64,000 nucleotides of DNA from positions 1 through 64,000 of the forward strand of contig NZ_LQIW01000034.1 in NCBI RefSeq assembly GCF_001500025.1, given 5' to 3'. The DNA comes from Mycobacterium sp. IS-1590. Lineage in GTDB: Bacteria > Actinomycetota > Actinomycetes > Mycobacteriales > Mycobacteriaceae. The notes beneath the pieces are model-generated. The model was not told where the DNA came from. It worked only from the letters and a program-made list of their open reading frames with translations, and made no database searches. The position numbers and the translations under genes were made by a program. Shown in pieces: positions 1-9,748 of this stretch. Each line of letters starts with the position of its first letter. Within the stretch, counting starts at the first letter, position 1.

Positions 1-1
1 G

Positions 2-3000
2 TACGTCGCCGGTGCGGGGGTGGGGGCGGGCTATGTGGGCCGCCCTGGGTTGACGGCAGCACGGTTTGTGGCGTGTCCGTTCGGATCACCGGGGACGCGG
101 ATGTATCGCACGGGCGATGTGGTGCGGTGGCGGGCCGACGGGCAGCTCGACTACCTGGGTCGGGTCGATGAGCAGGTCAAGATCCGCGGCTACCGCATCG
201 AACTCGGCGAGATCCACTCCGTGCTGGCACAACTGGACGGGGTGGGACAGGCGGCGGTGATCGCCCGTGAGGACCGCCCCGGCGAGAAGCGGCTGGTCGG
301 CTACATCACCGGAACAGCCGAGCCGTCTGCAGTGCGTGCGCAGCTGGCCGAGCGGCTACCTTCCTATATGGTGCCGGCGGCGATCGTCGTGATCGAAGCG
401 CTGCCGTTGACACCCAACGGCAAACTCGACACCCACGCCCTACCTCCACCCGAATCCCAGGGCGGTGACGGGTATCGACCCCCCGCCAACGCCGTCGAGG
501 AGATCCTGGCCGGGATCTACGCCGAGGTGCTGGGCCTGGAACGTGTCGGAGTGGACGACTCCTTCTTCGATCTGGGTGGCGATTCGTTGCTCGCGATGCG
601 GCTGTCGGCCACCGTCAATTCCACTTTGAGCGCCGATCTTTCGGTGCCCACCGTCTTCGAGGCACCCACGGTCGCCCAGCTGGCGCTCCGGGTCGGCGTG
701 GGATCACGCGGGCTACACCCCTTGGCCCCCATGAAGCGACCGGCGGTGGTGCCGCTGTCCTACGCCCAGCAGCGGTTGTGGTTCGTCGACCAATTGCAGG
801 GTCCCTCACCGGTGTACAACATGGCGGCGGCGTTGCGGTTGAGCGGCGACCTCGATCGTGAGGCGTTCGGCGCAGCCCTGGCCGATGTGGTGGCCCGCCA
901 CGAAAGCCTTCGCACGCTGCTTCCCGCCACCGACGGATCGCCCCGGCAGCTGGTGCTGCCGCCCGAGCGGGCCGACTTCGGGTGGGAGGTCGTCGATGCC
1001 GTCGGGTGGTCGCCGCCACGCCTCGACGAGGCCCTCAGCGCGTTGGCGCAGCAGGGCTTCGACCTGACATCCGAGATCCCATTGCGGGCCAAGCTTTTCC
1101 GAGTTGATGACCATGAGCATGTGCTGGTGGCCGTCGCACACCACATCGCCGCCGACGGTCTGTCGATCCTGCCGTTGATCAGGGATCTCACCGTCGCTTA
1201 CACCAGTCGATCGGCTGGACTGTGCCCCGACTGGGATCCACTGCCGGTGCAGTACGTCGATTACACCCTGTGGCAGCGCCAACTCCTGGGCGATCTCGAC
1301 GACGACCAAAGCCCCATCTGCGCGCAGCTGGCCTACTGGGAGCGGACGCTGGCCGGCCTGCCCGAGCACCTGCCACTGCCCACCGACCGCCCCTATCCGC
1401 CGGTGGCCGATCAGCGTGGCGCGAGCTTGGTGGTGGATTGGTCAGCCGAGTTGCAGCAGACCGTCGGACGAGTGGCGCGCGAGCACAACGTGACCAGCTT
1501 CATGCTGCTGCAGGCCGCGCTGGCGGTGCTGCTCTCGAAGATCAGCGGCTGTCCCGAGGTGGCCGTCGGTTTCCCGATCGCCGGGCGGCGCGACCCCGCA
1601 CTCGCGGAACTGGTCGGCTTCTTCGTCAACACGTTGGTGCTTCGCGTCGACCTGAGCGGTGATCCCGACGTAGCTGACCTGTTGGCTCAGGTGCGCCAGC
1701 GCAGCCTCGAGGCCTTCGAGAACCAAGACGTGCCTTTCGAAGTGCTCGTCGAGCGGCTCAACCCGTCCAGGTCGTTGGCGCATCATCCCGTGATCCAAGT
1801 GATGTTGGGCTGGCAGTTCGCCGGAGATACCGATCTGACCTCCGGATTGGCGTTGGAAGGTCTTCAGATCGCGTCGGTGCCGGTCGAGACCCACACCGCC
1901 CGTATGGATCTGGCGATCTCGCTGGCGGAACGTTGGAACGACAAGGGCGAGCCCGCGGGAGTCGGCGGCACGGTCGAGTTTCGCACCGACGTGTTCGATG
2001 CGGCGAGCATCGAAAAGCTGATCCGACGCTTTGAGCGCGTGTTGACGGCGATTTGCGCCGACCCGGCACAACGAATCTCGTCGATCGACCTACTCGATGA
2101 CGCCGAGCACTCCCGGCTGGATGGGTTCGGCAACCGCGCGATGCTGACCGAGCCCCCCACACCGGTGTCCGTTCCGGCACGGTTCGCCGACCAGGTCGCC
2201 CGGTTCCCCGACGCGCTGGCAGTCACCTTCGAAGACCGGTCGATGACATACCGCGAGTTGAATCTGGCGGCCAACCGCTTGGCGCACTTCCTGGCCGCGT
2301 GTGGAGCAGGACCGGGACAGACTGTGGCACTGCTTCTTCCGCGCTCAGCAGAGGCGGTCGTCGCAATCCTGGCAGTGCTGAAGGTCGGGGCCGCGTACTT
2401 GCCCATCGATCCGGCCCTGCCGGCGTCGCGGATCGACTTCATGATCACAGATGCCGCCCCGATCGCCGCGGTCACCACGGCCGACCTCCGCGCACTGCTC
2501 GGCGGGTGCACCGTCGAGATCATCGACATCGGCGATCCACGCATTGCCGACCAAGCTGGTACCGATCTGCCCCATCCCGCGCCGGACGATCTGGCGCACA
2601 TCATCTACACCTCGGGCACGACCGGTGCGCCCAAAGGAGTCACCGTCACCCACTACAACGTCGTCCAGCTGTTCGACTCTCTGGAAATCGGAGTGGAGCT
2701 GGCGCCGGGGCAGGTGTGGACGCAATTCCATTCCTACGCCTTCGATTTCTCGGTATGGGAGATATGGGGCGCCTTGCTTTTCGGTGGCCGCTTGGTCGTG
2801 GTATCTGACTCGGTCGCGCGCTCCCCGCAAGACTTCCACGCGCTACTGGTCAGACAACAGGTCACCGTGTTGACCCAGACTCCCTCCGCCGTGGGGATGC
2901 TGTCACCCGATGGACTGGGCTCGGCCGCGCTCGTCATCGGTGCCGAGCCCTGCCCAGCCGAGCTGGTGGACCGGTGGGCTCCGGGTCGGGTGATGGTCAA

Positions 3001-6000
3001 CGTCTACGGCCCGACGGAGACCACGATGTGGGCAGCGAAGAGCGCTCCGTTGACACCCGGTTCAGGGGCGCCGCCGATCGGCTCCCCGACGGCGTGGGCG
3101 GCGTTCTTCGTACTCGACGGCGCGCTACGACACGTGCCGACGGGCGTGGTGGGCGAGTTGTATATAGCCGGGCGCGGGGTCGGCCTGGGTTACGTGCGCA
3201 GACCGGAGCTGACTGCCGCGCGGTTCGTGGCGTGTCCGTTCGGGTTGCCGGGGTCGCGGATGTATCGCACCGGGGATGTGGTGCGGTGGCGTGCTGATGG
3301 GCAGCTTGATTATTTGGGTCGGGTTGATGAGCAGGTCAAGGTTCGTGGGTATCGCATCGAACTCGGCGAGATCCAGTCCGCACTGCTCGGACTCGACGGG
3401 GTGGAGCAGGCGGCGGTGATCGCGCGGGAGGACCGTCCCGGTGATAAGCGCCTGGTGGGTTATGTCACCCAAACACCGGGCTGCACGGTCGATGTGAGCC
3501 AAGCGCGCAGCGCGCTGGCCGAGCGGCTGCCGGCGTATATGGTGCCCGCCGCAGTGGTGGTCATCGACGCGCTACCGATGAACGTTAACGGCAAACTCGA
3601 CACCCGTGCGTTACCGGCACCCGAATACGCCGCGGCGGGACACCGCGCGCCCACTGATGCCGTTGAGGAGGTGTTGGCCGGGATCTATGCCGAGGTGTTG
3701 GGCCTGGATCGGGTGGGGGTTGATGATTCGTTCTTCGATCTGGGTGGGGACAGCATCTCCTCGATGCAGGTGGTGGCCCGGGCGCGTGCGGCGGGGTTGG
3801 TGTGTCGTCCGCGTGACATCTTCGTCGAGCAGACGGTGGCCCGGCTGGCGCGGGTGATCGAGTCGGTTCAGGGCGCCGGGCCGGTCGATGAGGGCACCGG
3901 GCCGGTGGCCGCTACTCCGATCATGAGGTGGTTGACCCACCGGGGCGGCCCGATAGACGAGTTCAACCAGACGGTGGTGGTGCAGGCCCCCGATGGGGTG
4001 GGCGAGTCCGATGTGGCCGCGGTGTTGCAGGCGTTGGTGGACCGGCATGCGATGTTGCGGCTACGCGCCCAGCGTGACGGCGAGGGCGGATGGTCATTCG
4101 TCGTGGCTGAACCCGGGTCGGTGGATGCCGGTCGGTGTGTGCAGTCGGTGCAGGTGTTCTCCGATGAGGCGTTGGTGGCGGCGCGGTCACGATTGGATCC
4201 GGCCGCTGGCGTGATGGTGAGTGCCCTGTGGGTGAGTGTGACACGGCAGTTGGTGTTGATTGTTCATCATTTGGCTGTTGATGCGGTGTCGTGGCAGATC
4301 CTGGTCGAGGATCTCAATATCGCCTGGGCTCAGCGCCGTAGTGGGCAGCCGGTCGATCTGGCGGTGGTGGGGACCTCGTTTGCCCGCTGGTCGGCACTGC
4401 TGGCCGAGCATGCCCGCAGCCCGGAAGTGCTCAGCCACGCGGCGGCCTGGCGGCAGGTATCGGCGGCTGGGGCTGCACTGCCGCCGCCCCAGCCGGTGGA
4501 TACATATGCCGGTGCTGGGCAGTGGTCGGTGTCGTTGGATACCGAGACCACTGCGGTGTTGGTGGGGCAGGTGGCTGCGGCGTTTCACACCGGGGTCCAC
4601 GAGATTTTGTTGATCGCTTTGGCGATAGCGGTGGGTGAGTTTGTTGGTGCCGGTGGGCCGGTGGGTATCGATGTGGAGGGCCATGGCCGTGATGAGGGTA
4701 TCGCTGCCGGGGTGGATCTGACTCGTACGGTGGGCTGGTTCACCACCAAATACCCTGTGGCCCTGGATATCTGTCGATTGTCGTGGGCGCAGGTCACCGC
4801 AGGTGATGCCGGCCTGGGTGCGCTGGTCAAAGACGCCAAAGAACAACTTCGTGCTCTGCCCGACCCACTGACCTACGGTCTGCTGCGCTACCTGAACCCC
4901 GACATCGAGCTACCCGAGCACGATCCCCCGATCGGTTTCAACTACCTGGGCCGACTCAGCACCACCGCACCACAATTGTCGGATCAGGTGTGGCGCATCG
5001 CCGAACACAGCGGCACAGTGGCCGCCACCGCGGCCGCCACCGCAATCCCGTTGACCCACACCATCGAAATCAACGCCGCCACCACCGACACCGGCACCGG
5101 ACCACAACTACACGCCCACTGGACATGGGCACCCTCAACCCTGACCCCCGAACACATCCACCGACTCAACCAACTCTGGTTCCAAGCCCTCACCGGCATC
5201 TGCACCCACGTCCACGCAGGCGGCGGCGGCCTCACCCCCTCCGACATCGCACCGGCCCGGTTGACCCAACACCAGATCGACGACCTCGCCCAGCGCTACG
5301 ACATCGCCGACATCCTGCCACTGACGCCGTTGCAGCAGGGATTGTTCTTCCACGCCGTCGCCACACATGGTGGCGGCGACGATGTTTACGCGATGCAGCT
5401 GGACATCACGCTGAGTGGTCGGCTGGACGACCATCGGTTACGCGAGGCGATGCGCACCGTGGTCAAACGCCACCCTCATCTGGCGGCCCGCTTCTGGGCG
5501 CAGTCCGGGGAGCCGGTGCAGATCATCCCCGCCGATCCCGTCATGGCCTGGCGCCACGTCGATTTGGCGGCAGCGCAAACCGCTTCTCATGAGCATACGG
5601 AGCAGATCGAGCAGATCAGCGCCGAGGAACGCGCCGCGGTCAGCGACCTGGCGCATCCGCCCGCCGTTCGTGCCGCTTTGATCCGCACCGCACACGATCG
5701 GCACCGTTTGGTGCTGACGTATCACCACATCGTGATGGACGGCTGGTCGCTGCCGATCCTCCTCGGCGAAGTGTTCGCCGCCTATCACGGGCAGTGGCTC
5801 GGCGCACCGGGGTCGTATCGCAGGTACGCCACCTGGTTGGCCGAGCGGGATCGCGACGCTGCGCGCGCGGCGTGGCTCGAGGTGTTCGCCGGGTTTGACA
5901 CCCCCACATTGGTCGGCTTGCCCGACCGCTCCAGGCTCGGGCCCCGCGCCGTGGAAACCTTCCAGATACCGGCCGAAATCACCCGCGACATCAGCGAATT

Positions 6001-9000
6001 GGCACGATCCCACCACACCACCACCAACATCGTGCTGCAAGCCGCATGGGCCCAACTACTGATGTGGCTCACCGGCCAGAACGATGTCGCCTTCGGCACG
6101 GTGGTCTCGGGTCGCCCCGCCGAACTGCCAGGTGCGGAGTCGATGGTGGGCCTGCTGATCAACACCGTTCCGGTGCGGGCGAATGTCACCGCACAGGCCT
6201 CCATCACCGACCTGATCGAGCACATGCACGGCGCCCACAAGGACACACTCGAACATCAGCACTTGGCGCTACCCGAGATCCACCGGATCACCGGCCACGA
6301 CCAGCTTTTCGACACGGTGTTCGTGTACGAGAACTACCCCATCGACACCGCAGCCCTCTCCGATGCCGACGGTTTGGCCGTCACCGAGTTCGCCAGCCGC
6401 GAATACAACCACTACCCAATGACGGTGCAAGCCAGTCCCGGTCCTCGACTGGGCCTTCGCTTCGAATTCGACACAGACGTCTTCGATCGCGAACGTATCC
6501 AGGCGTTGATCCAGCGTTTCCAGCGGGTGATGGTCGCGATGACGACCGGTCCGCGCCAGCGTGTTTCGTCGGTGGACGTACTCGACGATGTCGAGCACAC
6601 CCGATTGGATCAGATCGGCCATCGCGCGGTGTTGACCCAGCCGCCTGCGACGCACGTGTCGATCCCGGCGGCATTCGCTGTGCAGGTGGCGAAAACGCCC
6701 GAGGAGGTGGCGGTCACTTTCGAGGGCCGCTCACTGACTTATCGCGAACTCGATGAAGCCGCCAACCGGCTCGCGCACCTGCTGGTCGATCACGGTGCCG
6801 GCCCAGGCGAATGTGTGGCGCTGCTGCTCTCTCGTTCCCTGCAAGCGGTCACCGCGATTGCGGCGGTGCTCAAAACGGGGGCCGCCTATCTCCCGATCGA
6901 TCCGGCGCTGCCGGCGGCCCGCATCGGTTTCATGCTCGCCGATGCGCGGCCGGTCGCCGCGATCACCAGCGCCGGGCTCGCCGATCGGCTGGGCGAGTAC
7001 GACATCACGGTCATCGATGTCGACGCTCCTCACCTCGAAACCTATCCGGCAACGAATCTGCCGATACCGAACGCCGACGATGTCGCCTACCTGATGTACA
7101 CCTCCGGGACGACCGGTGCACCCAAGGGGGTGGCCATCACCCATCACAATCTGACCCAGTTGCTGAGGTCGCTGGACCAGTGGCTTGCGCCCGAACAGGT
7201 GTGGTCACAATGGCATTCGCTGGCCTTCGATGTATCGGCGTGGGAGATGTGGGGTGCTCTGCTACGTGGTGGGCGGCTCGTCGTGGTGCCCGAGTCGGTG
7301 GGCCGCTCACCCGAGGATCTGCGCGCCCTACTGATGGCCGAAGACGTCAGCGTGCTGCTCCTGACGCCGTCGGCGGTCGCGATGATGTCGCCGCAGGGGC
7401 TCGACGGGGTGACGTTGGTGGCCGCCAGCGAGGTCTGCCCCGCCGAGGTGGTGGATCGGTGGGCATCCGGGCGGGTGATGGTCCACTCGTACGGTCCCAC
7501 CGAAACGACCGTGTATACGTCCATGAGCGCGCCGCTGGCGGTGGGGTCGGGAGTGCCGCCGATCGGCTCGCCGGTGGGCGGATCGGCGTTCTTCGTCCTG
7601 GACGGGTGGCTGCGGCCGGTGCCCGTCGGGTCCGTCGGGGAACTGTATGTGGCCGGTGCCGGAGTGGGCTGCGGGTATTGGCGCCGGGCCGGTTTGACCG
7701 CCTCACGGTTCGTGGCATGCCCGTTCGTCGGCGACGGGGCAGTCGGTCAACGGATGTATCGCACAGGAGATCTCGTGCGATGGCGCACGGACGGGCAACT
7801 TCAGTTCGTGGGACGTATCGACGAGCAGGTCAAGATCCGCGGTTACCGCATCGAACTCGGTGAGGTGCGGGCCGCGTTGGCCGCGCTGGAGGGTGTCGAG
7901 CAGGCGGTCGTGACCGTCCGGGAAGACCGCCCCGGTGACCGACGCCTCGTCGGCTACGTCATCGAGACTGCGACGGGCTCAGTGGACCTGCCCGGGGCGC
8001 GCAGCGCGCTCGCGAAACGGCTACCGCCCTACATGGTGCCAGCCGCGGTCGTCGCGGTGACGACGCTGCCTCTGACGGTCAACGGCAAACTCGACCAACG
8101 CGCGTTGCCTGCACCGCAGTACACCGCCGGCGGGTATCGCGCGCCGACCGGTCCGATGGAGGAGACGTTGGCCGGTATCTACGCCGGCATTCTGGGGCTG
8201 GACCGGGTCGGCGTCGACGACTCGTTCTTCGACCTCGGGGGTGACTCGCTGTCCGCGATGCGCCTGATCGCCAGTGTGAACACGGCATTCGATGCCGACC
8301 TTCCGGTGCCCGTCCTCTTCGACGCTCCCTCTGTAAGCGGCTTGTGCGCCCAACTCGACAGGCACAAGACCGACCAGAAGACCGGTGTCAGAGCGCTGTA
8401 TGCAGCCGTACACGGCCGTGATTGCACCGAGGTCCGCGCCGCGGATCTCAAGCTCGCCAGGTTCATCGATACCGCAACCCTGACCGCGGCGCCGACGCTG
8501 CCGGGCCCCCGCGCCGACGCCAGGACAGTGCTGCTCACCGGCGCCACCGGATTCCTCGGGCGTTACCTGACCTTGCAGTGGCTGGAGCGGATGGCGGCGA
8601 TCGACGGCACGCTCATCTGTCTTGTGCGAGGCGAATCCGACGCCGACGCGCGGGCCCGTCTGGAGAAGACTTTCGACAGCGGGGATCCCGTTCTGCTGCA
8701 ACACTTCCAGGCGTTGGCCACCGATCACCTGGAGGTCATCGCCGGCGACAAGAGCGAGGCCCGCCTCGGACTGGACGACGAGCTCTGGGAGTGTCTCGCC
8801 GAGACCGTCGACCGGATCGTCGATCCCGCGGCTCTGGTCAACGGTGTTCTGCCCTACAGCGAGCTGTTCGGGCCCAACGTGGTGGGTACCGCCGAGCTGA
8901 TTCGATTCGCCCTCACCACCAGACTCAAGTCCTACAGTTTCGTCTCGACCGCCGATGTGAGAACGCAGATCGATCCCTCAGTCTTCACCGAGGATGCCGA

Positions 9001-9733
9001 CATCCGCCTCATCAGCCCGACCCGCGCCATCGATGGCAGCTACGGAAACGGCTACGCCACAAGCAAATGGGCGGGTGAGGTGCTGCTGCGCGAAGCCCAC
9101 GATCTGTGCGGGCTGCCGGTCGGGGTGTTCCGGTGTGACGTCATCCTGGCCGAACCCACATACGGGGGTCAGGTCAACGTGTCGGACACGGTCACCCGGA
9201 TGGTGCTGAGCCTGGTCGCCACCGGCATCGCGCCCGGCTCGTTCTTCCCGCTCGACGCGGAGGGCAAGCGTCAACGTGCCCACTTCGACGCGTTGCCCGT
9301 GGATTTCGTCGCCAAGGCGATCGCGTCGCTGGGTGCCCCGCTCATCGACGGATTCGAGACCTATCACGTTATGAACCCGCACGATGACGGCATCGGACCC
9401 GACGAGTACGTCGACTGGCTGATCGAGGCCGGTTACCCGATCCAGCGCATCGGTGACTTCACGGAGTGGGTGAGGCGATTCGAAACCGCACTCAGTGAGC
9501 TGCCGGATCGGCAGCGGGAGCACTCGGTACTGCACATGTTGCGGTCGCGTCCGTCGGATCAGTTCGAGCTGCCCGAACCGACCCGCGGGGCTTTCGCACC
9601 CACTGATCGGTTCCGTGCCGCGGTACAGGCGGCGGAGTTCTCGCTCCACGAGGGCATCGCCGACATTCCGCACATCTCGGCGCCGATCATCACCAAATAC
9701 GTCACCGACTTGCAGCGGCTCGGATTGCTTTAG
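2..9733 (+). CDS. Non-ribosomal peptide synthetase, three modules visible, terminal reductase (5' end outside window)
   Basis: The reading frame is already open at base 2, inside an adenylation (A) domain, so the N-terminus is missing. Visible order by nucleotide: end of A1 (to about 450, motif NGKLDTHALP); carrier PCP1 (LGGDS, serine codon 584-586); condensation C1 (about 740-2060, HHIAADG at 1139); A2 (about 2170-3610, YTSGTTGAPKG and YGPTETT); PCP2; epimerase E (about 3905-5200, HHLAVDA and TVGWFTTKYPV); C2 (about 5300-6580, HHIVMDG); A3 (about 6660-8110); PCP3; thioester reductase R (about 8525-9640, TGATGFLG, with Y/K in YATSK). No E follows PCP1, so the first visible residue should be L, the second D, and the third released reductively as aldehyde or alcohol. 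By-eye specificity residues are DFWTVGVMW (A2) and DVWLVASVY (A3); I cannot assign substrates safely. It precedes a methyltransferase by 15 nt. Confidence 0.95.
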   Translation, partial: YVAGAGVGAGYVGRPGLTAARFVACPFGSPGTRMYRTGDVVRWRADGQLDYLGRVDEQVKIRGYRIELGEIHSVLAQLDGVGQAAVIAREDRPGEKRLVGYITGTAEPSAVRAQLAERLPSYMVPAAIVVIEALPLTPNGKLDTHALPPPESQGGDGYRPPANAVEEILAGIYAEVLGLERVGVDDSFFDLGGDSLLAMRLSATVNSTLSADLSVPTVFEAPTVAQLALRVGVGSRGLHPLAPMKRPAVVPLSYAQQRLWFVDQLQGPSPVYNMAAALRLSGDLDREAFGAALADVVARHESLRTLLPATDGSPRQLVLPPERADFGWEVVDAVGWSPPRLDEALSALAQQGFDLTSEIPLRAKLFRVDDHEHVLVAVAHHIAADGLSILPLIRDLTVAYTSRSAGLCPDWDPLPVQYVDYTLWQRQLLGDLDDDQSPICAQLAYWERTLAGLPEHLPLPTDRPYPPVADQRGASLVVDWSAELQQTVGRVAREHNVTSFMLLQAALAVLLSKISGCPEVAVGFPIAGRRDPALAELVGFFVNTLVLRVDLSGDPDVADLLAQVRQRSLEAFENQDVPFEVLVERLNPSRSLAHHPVIQVMLGWQFAGDTDLTSGLALEGLQIASVPVETHTARMDLAISLAERWNDKGEPAGVGGTVEFRTDVFDAASIEKLIRRFERVLTAICADPAQRISSIDLLDDAEHSRLDGFGNRAMLTEPPTPVSVPARFADQVARFPDALAVTFEDRSMTYRELNLAANRLAHFLAACGAGPGQTVALLLPRSAEAVVAILAVLKVGAAYLPIDPALPASRIDFMITDAAPIAAVTTADLRALLGGCTVEIIDIGDPRIADQAGTDLPHPAPDDLAHIIYTSGTTGAPKGVTVTHYNVVQLFDSLEIGVELAPGQVWTQFHSYAFDFSVWEIWGALLFGGRLVVVSDSVARSPQDFHALLVRQQVTVLTQTPSAVGMLSPDGLGSAALVIGAEPCPAELVDRWAPGRVMVNVYGPTETTMWAAKSAPLTPGSGAPPIGSPTAWAAFFVLDGALRHVPTGVVGELYIAGRGVGLGYVRRPELTAARFVACPFGLPGSRMYRTGDVVRWRADGQLDYLGRVDEQVKVRGYRIELGEIQSALLGLDGVEQAAVIAREDRPGDKRLVGYVTQTPGCTVDVSQARSALAERLPAYMVPAAVVVIDALPMNVNGKLDTRALPAPEYAAAGHRAPTDAVEEVLAGIYAEVLGLDRVGVDDSFFDLGGDSISSMQVVARARAAGLVCRPRDIFVEQTVARLARVIESVQGAGPVDEGTGPVAATPIMRWLTHRGGPIDEFNQTVVVQAPDGVGESDVAAVLQALVDRHAMLRLRAQRDGEGGWSFVVAEPGSVDAGRCVQSVQVFSDEALVAARSRLDPAAGVMVSALWVSVTRQLVLIVHHLAVDAVSWQILVEDLNIAWAQRRSGQPVDLAVVGTSFARWSALLAEHARSPEVLSHAAAWRQVSAAGAALPPPQPVDTYAGAGQWSVSLDTETTAVLVGQVAAAFHTGVHEILLIALAIAVGEFVGAGGPVGIDVEGHGRDEGIAAGVDLTRTVGWFTTKYPVALDICRLSWAQVTAGDAGLGALVKDAKEQLRALPDPLTYGLLRYLNPDIELPEHDPPIGFNYLGRLSTTAPQLSDQVWRIAEHSGTVAATAAATAIPLTHTIEINAATTDTGTGPQLHAHWTWAPSTLTPEHIHRLNQLWFQALTGICTHVHAGGGGLTPSDIAPARLTQHQIDDLAQRYDIADILPLTPLQQGLFFHAVATHGGGDDVYAMQLDITLSGRLDDHRLREAMRTVVKRHPHLAARFWAQSGEPVQIIPADPVMAWRHVDLAAAQTASHEHTEQIEQISAEERAAVSDLAHPPAVRAALIRTAHDRHRLVLTYHHIVMDGWSLPILLGEVFAAYHGQWLGAPGSYRRYATWLAERDRDAARAAWLEVFAGFDTPTLVGLPDRSRLGPRAVETFQIPAEITRDISELARSHHTTTNIVLQAAWAQLLMWLTGQNDVAFGTVVSGRPAELPGAESMVGLLINTVPVRANVTAQASITDLIEHMHGAHKDTLEHQHLALPEIHRITGHDQLFDTVFVYENYPIDTAALSDADGLAVTEFASREYNHYPMTVQASPGPRLGLRFEFDTDVFDRERIQALIQRFQRVMVAMTTGPRQRVSSVDVLDDVEHTRLDQIGHRAVLTQPPATHVSIPAAFAVQVAKTPEEVAVTFEGRSLTYRELDEAANRLAHLLVDHGAGPGECVALLLSRSLQAVTAIAAVLKTGAAYLPIDPALPAARIGFMLADARPVAAITSAGLADRLGEYDITVIDVDAPHLETYPATNLPIPNADDVAYLMYTSGTTGAPKGVAITHHNLTQLLRSLDQWLAPEQVWSQWHSLAFDVSAWEMWGALLRGGRLVVVPESVGRSPEDLRALLMAEDVSVLLLTPSAVAMMSPQGLDGVTLVAASEVCPAEVVDRWASGRVMVHSYGPTETTVYTSMSAPLAVGSGVPPIGSPVGGSAFFVLDGWLRPVPVGSVGELYVAGAGVGCGYWRRAGLTASRFVACPFVGDGAVGQRMYRTGDLVRWRTDGQLQFVGRIDEQVKIRGYRIELGEVRAALAALEGVEQAVVTVREDRPGDRRLVGYVIETATGSVDLPGARSALAKRLPPYMVPAAVVAVTTLPLTVNGKLDQRALPAPQYTAGGYRAPTGPMEETLAGIYAGILGLDRVGVDDSFFDLGGDSLSAMRLIASVNTAFDADLPVPVLFDAPSVSGLCAQLDRHKTDQKTGVRALYAAVHGRDCTEVRAADLKLARFIDTATLTAAPTLPGPRADARTVLLTGATGFLGRYLTLQWLERMAAIDGTLICLVRGESDADARARLEKTFDSGDPVLLQHFQALATDHLEVIAGDKSEARLGLDDELWECLAETVDRIVDPAALVNGVLPYSELFGPNVVGTAELIRFALTTRLKSYSFVSTADVRTQIDPSVFTEDADIRLISPTRAIDGSYGNGYATSKWAGEVLLREAHDLCGLPVGVFRCDVILAEPTYGGQVNVSDTVTRMVLSLVATGIAPGSFFPLDAEGKRQRAHFDALPVDFVAKAIASLGAPLIDGFETYHVMNPHDDGIGPDEYVDWLIEAGYPIQRIGDFTEWVRRFETALSELPDRQREHSVLHMLRSRPSDQFELPEPTRGAFAPTDRFRAAVQAAEFSLHEGIADIPHISAPIITKYVTDLQRLGLL

Positions 9734-9748
9734 CCCCAGGAGGACCAC

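Noticed and set aside
2171..3615. Threonine specificity for A2 because the code starts DFW
   Set aside because: Only the first three positions match; the rest (TVGVMW) do not match the common Thr code, so the substrate is left open.
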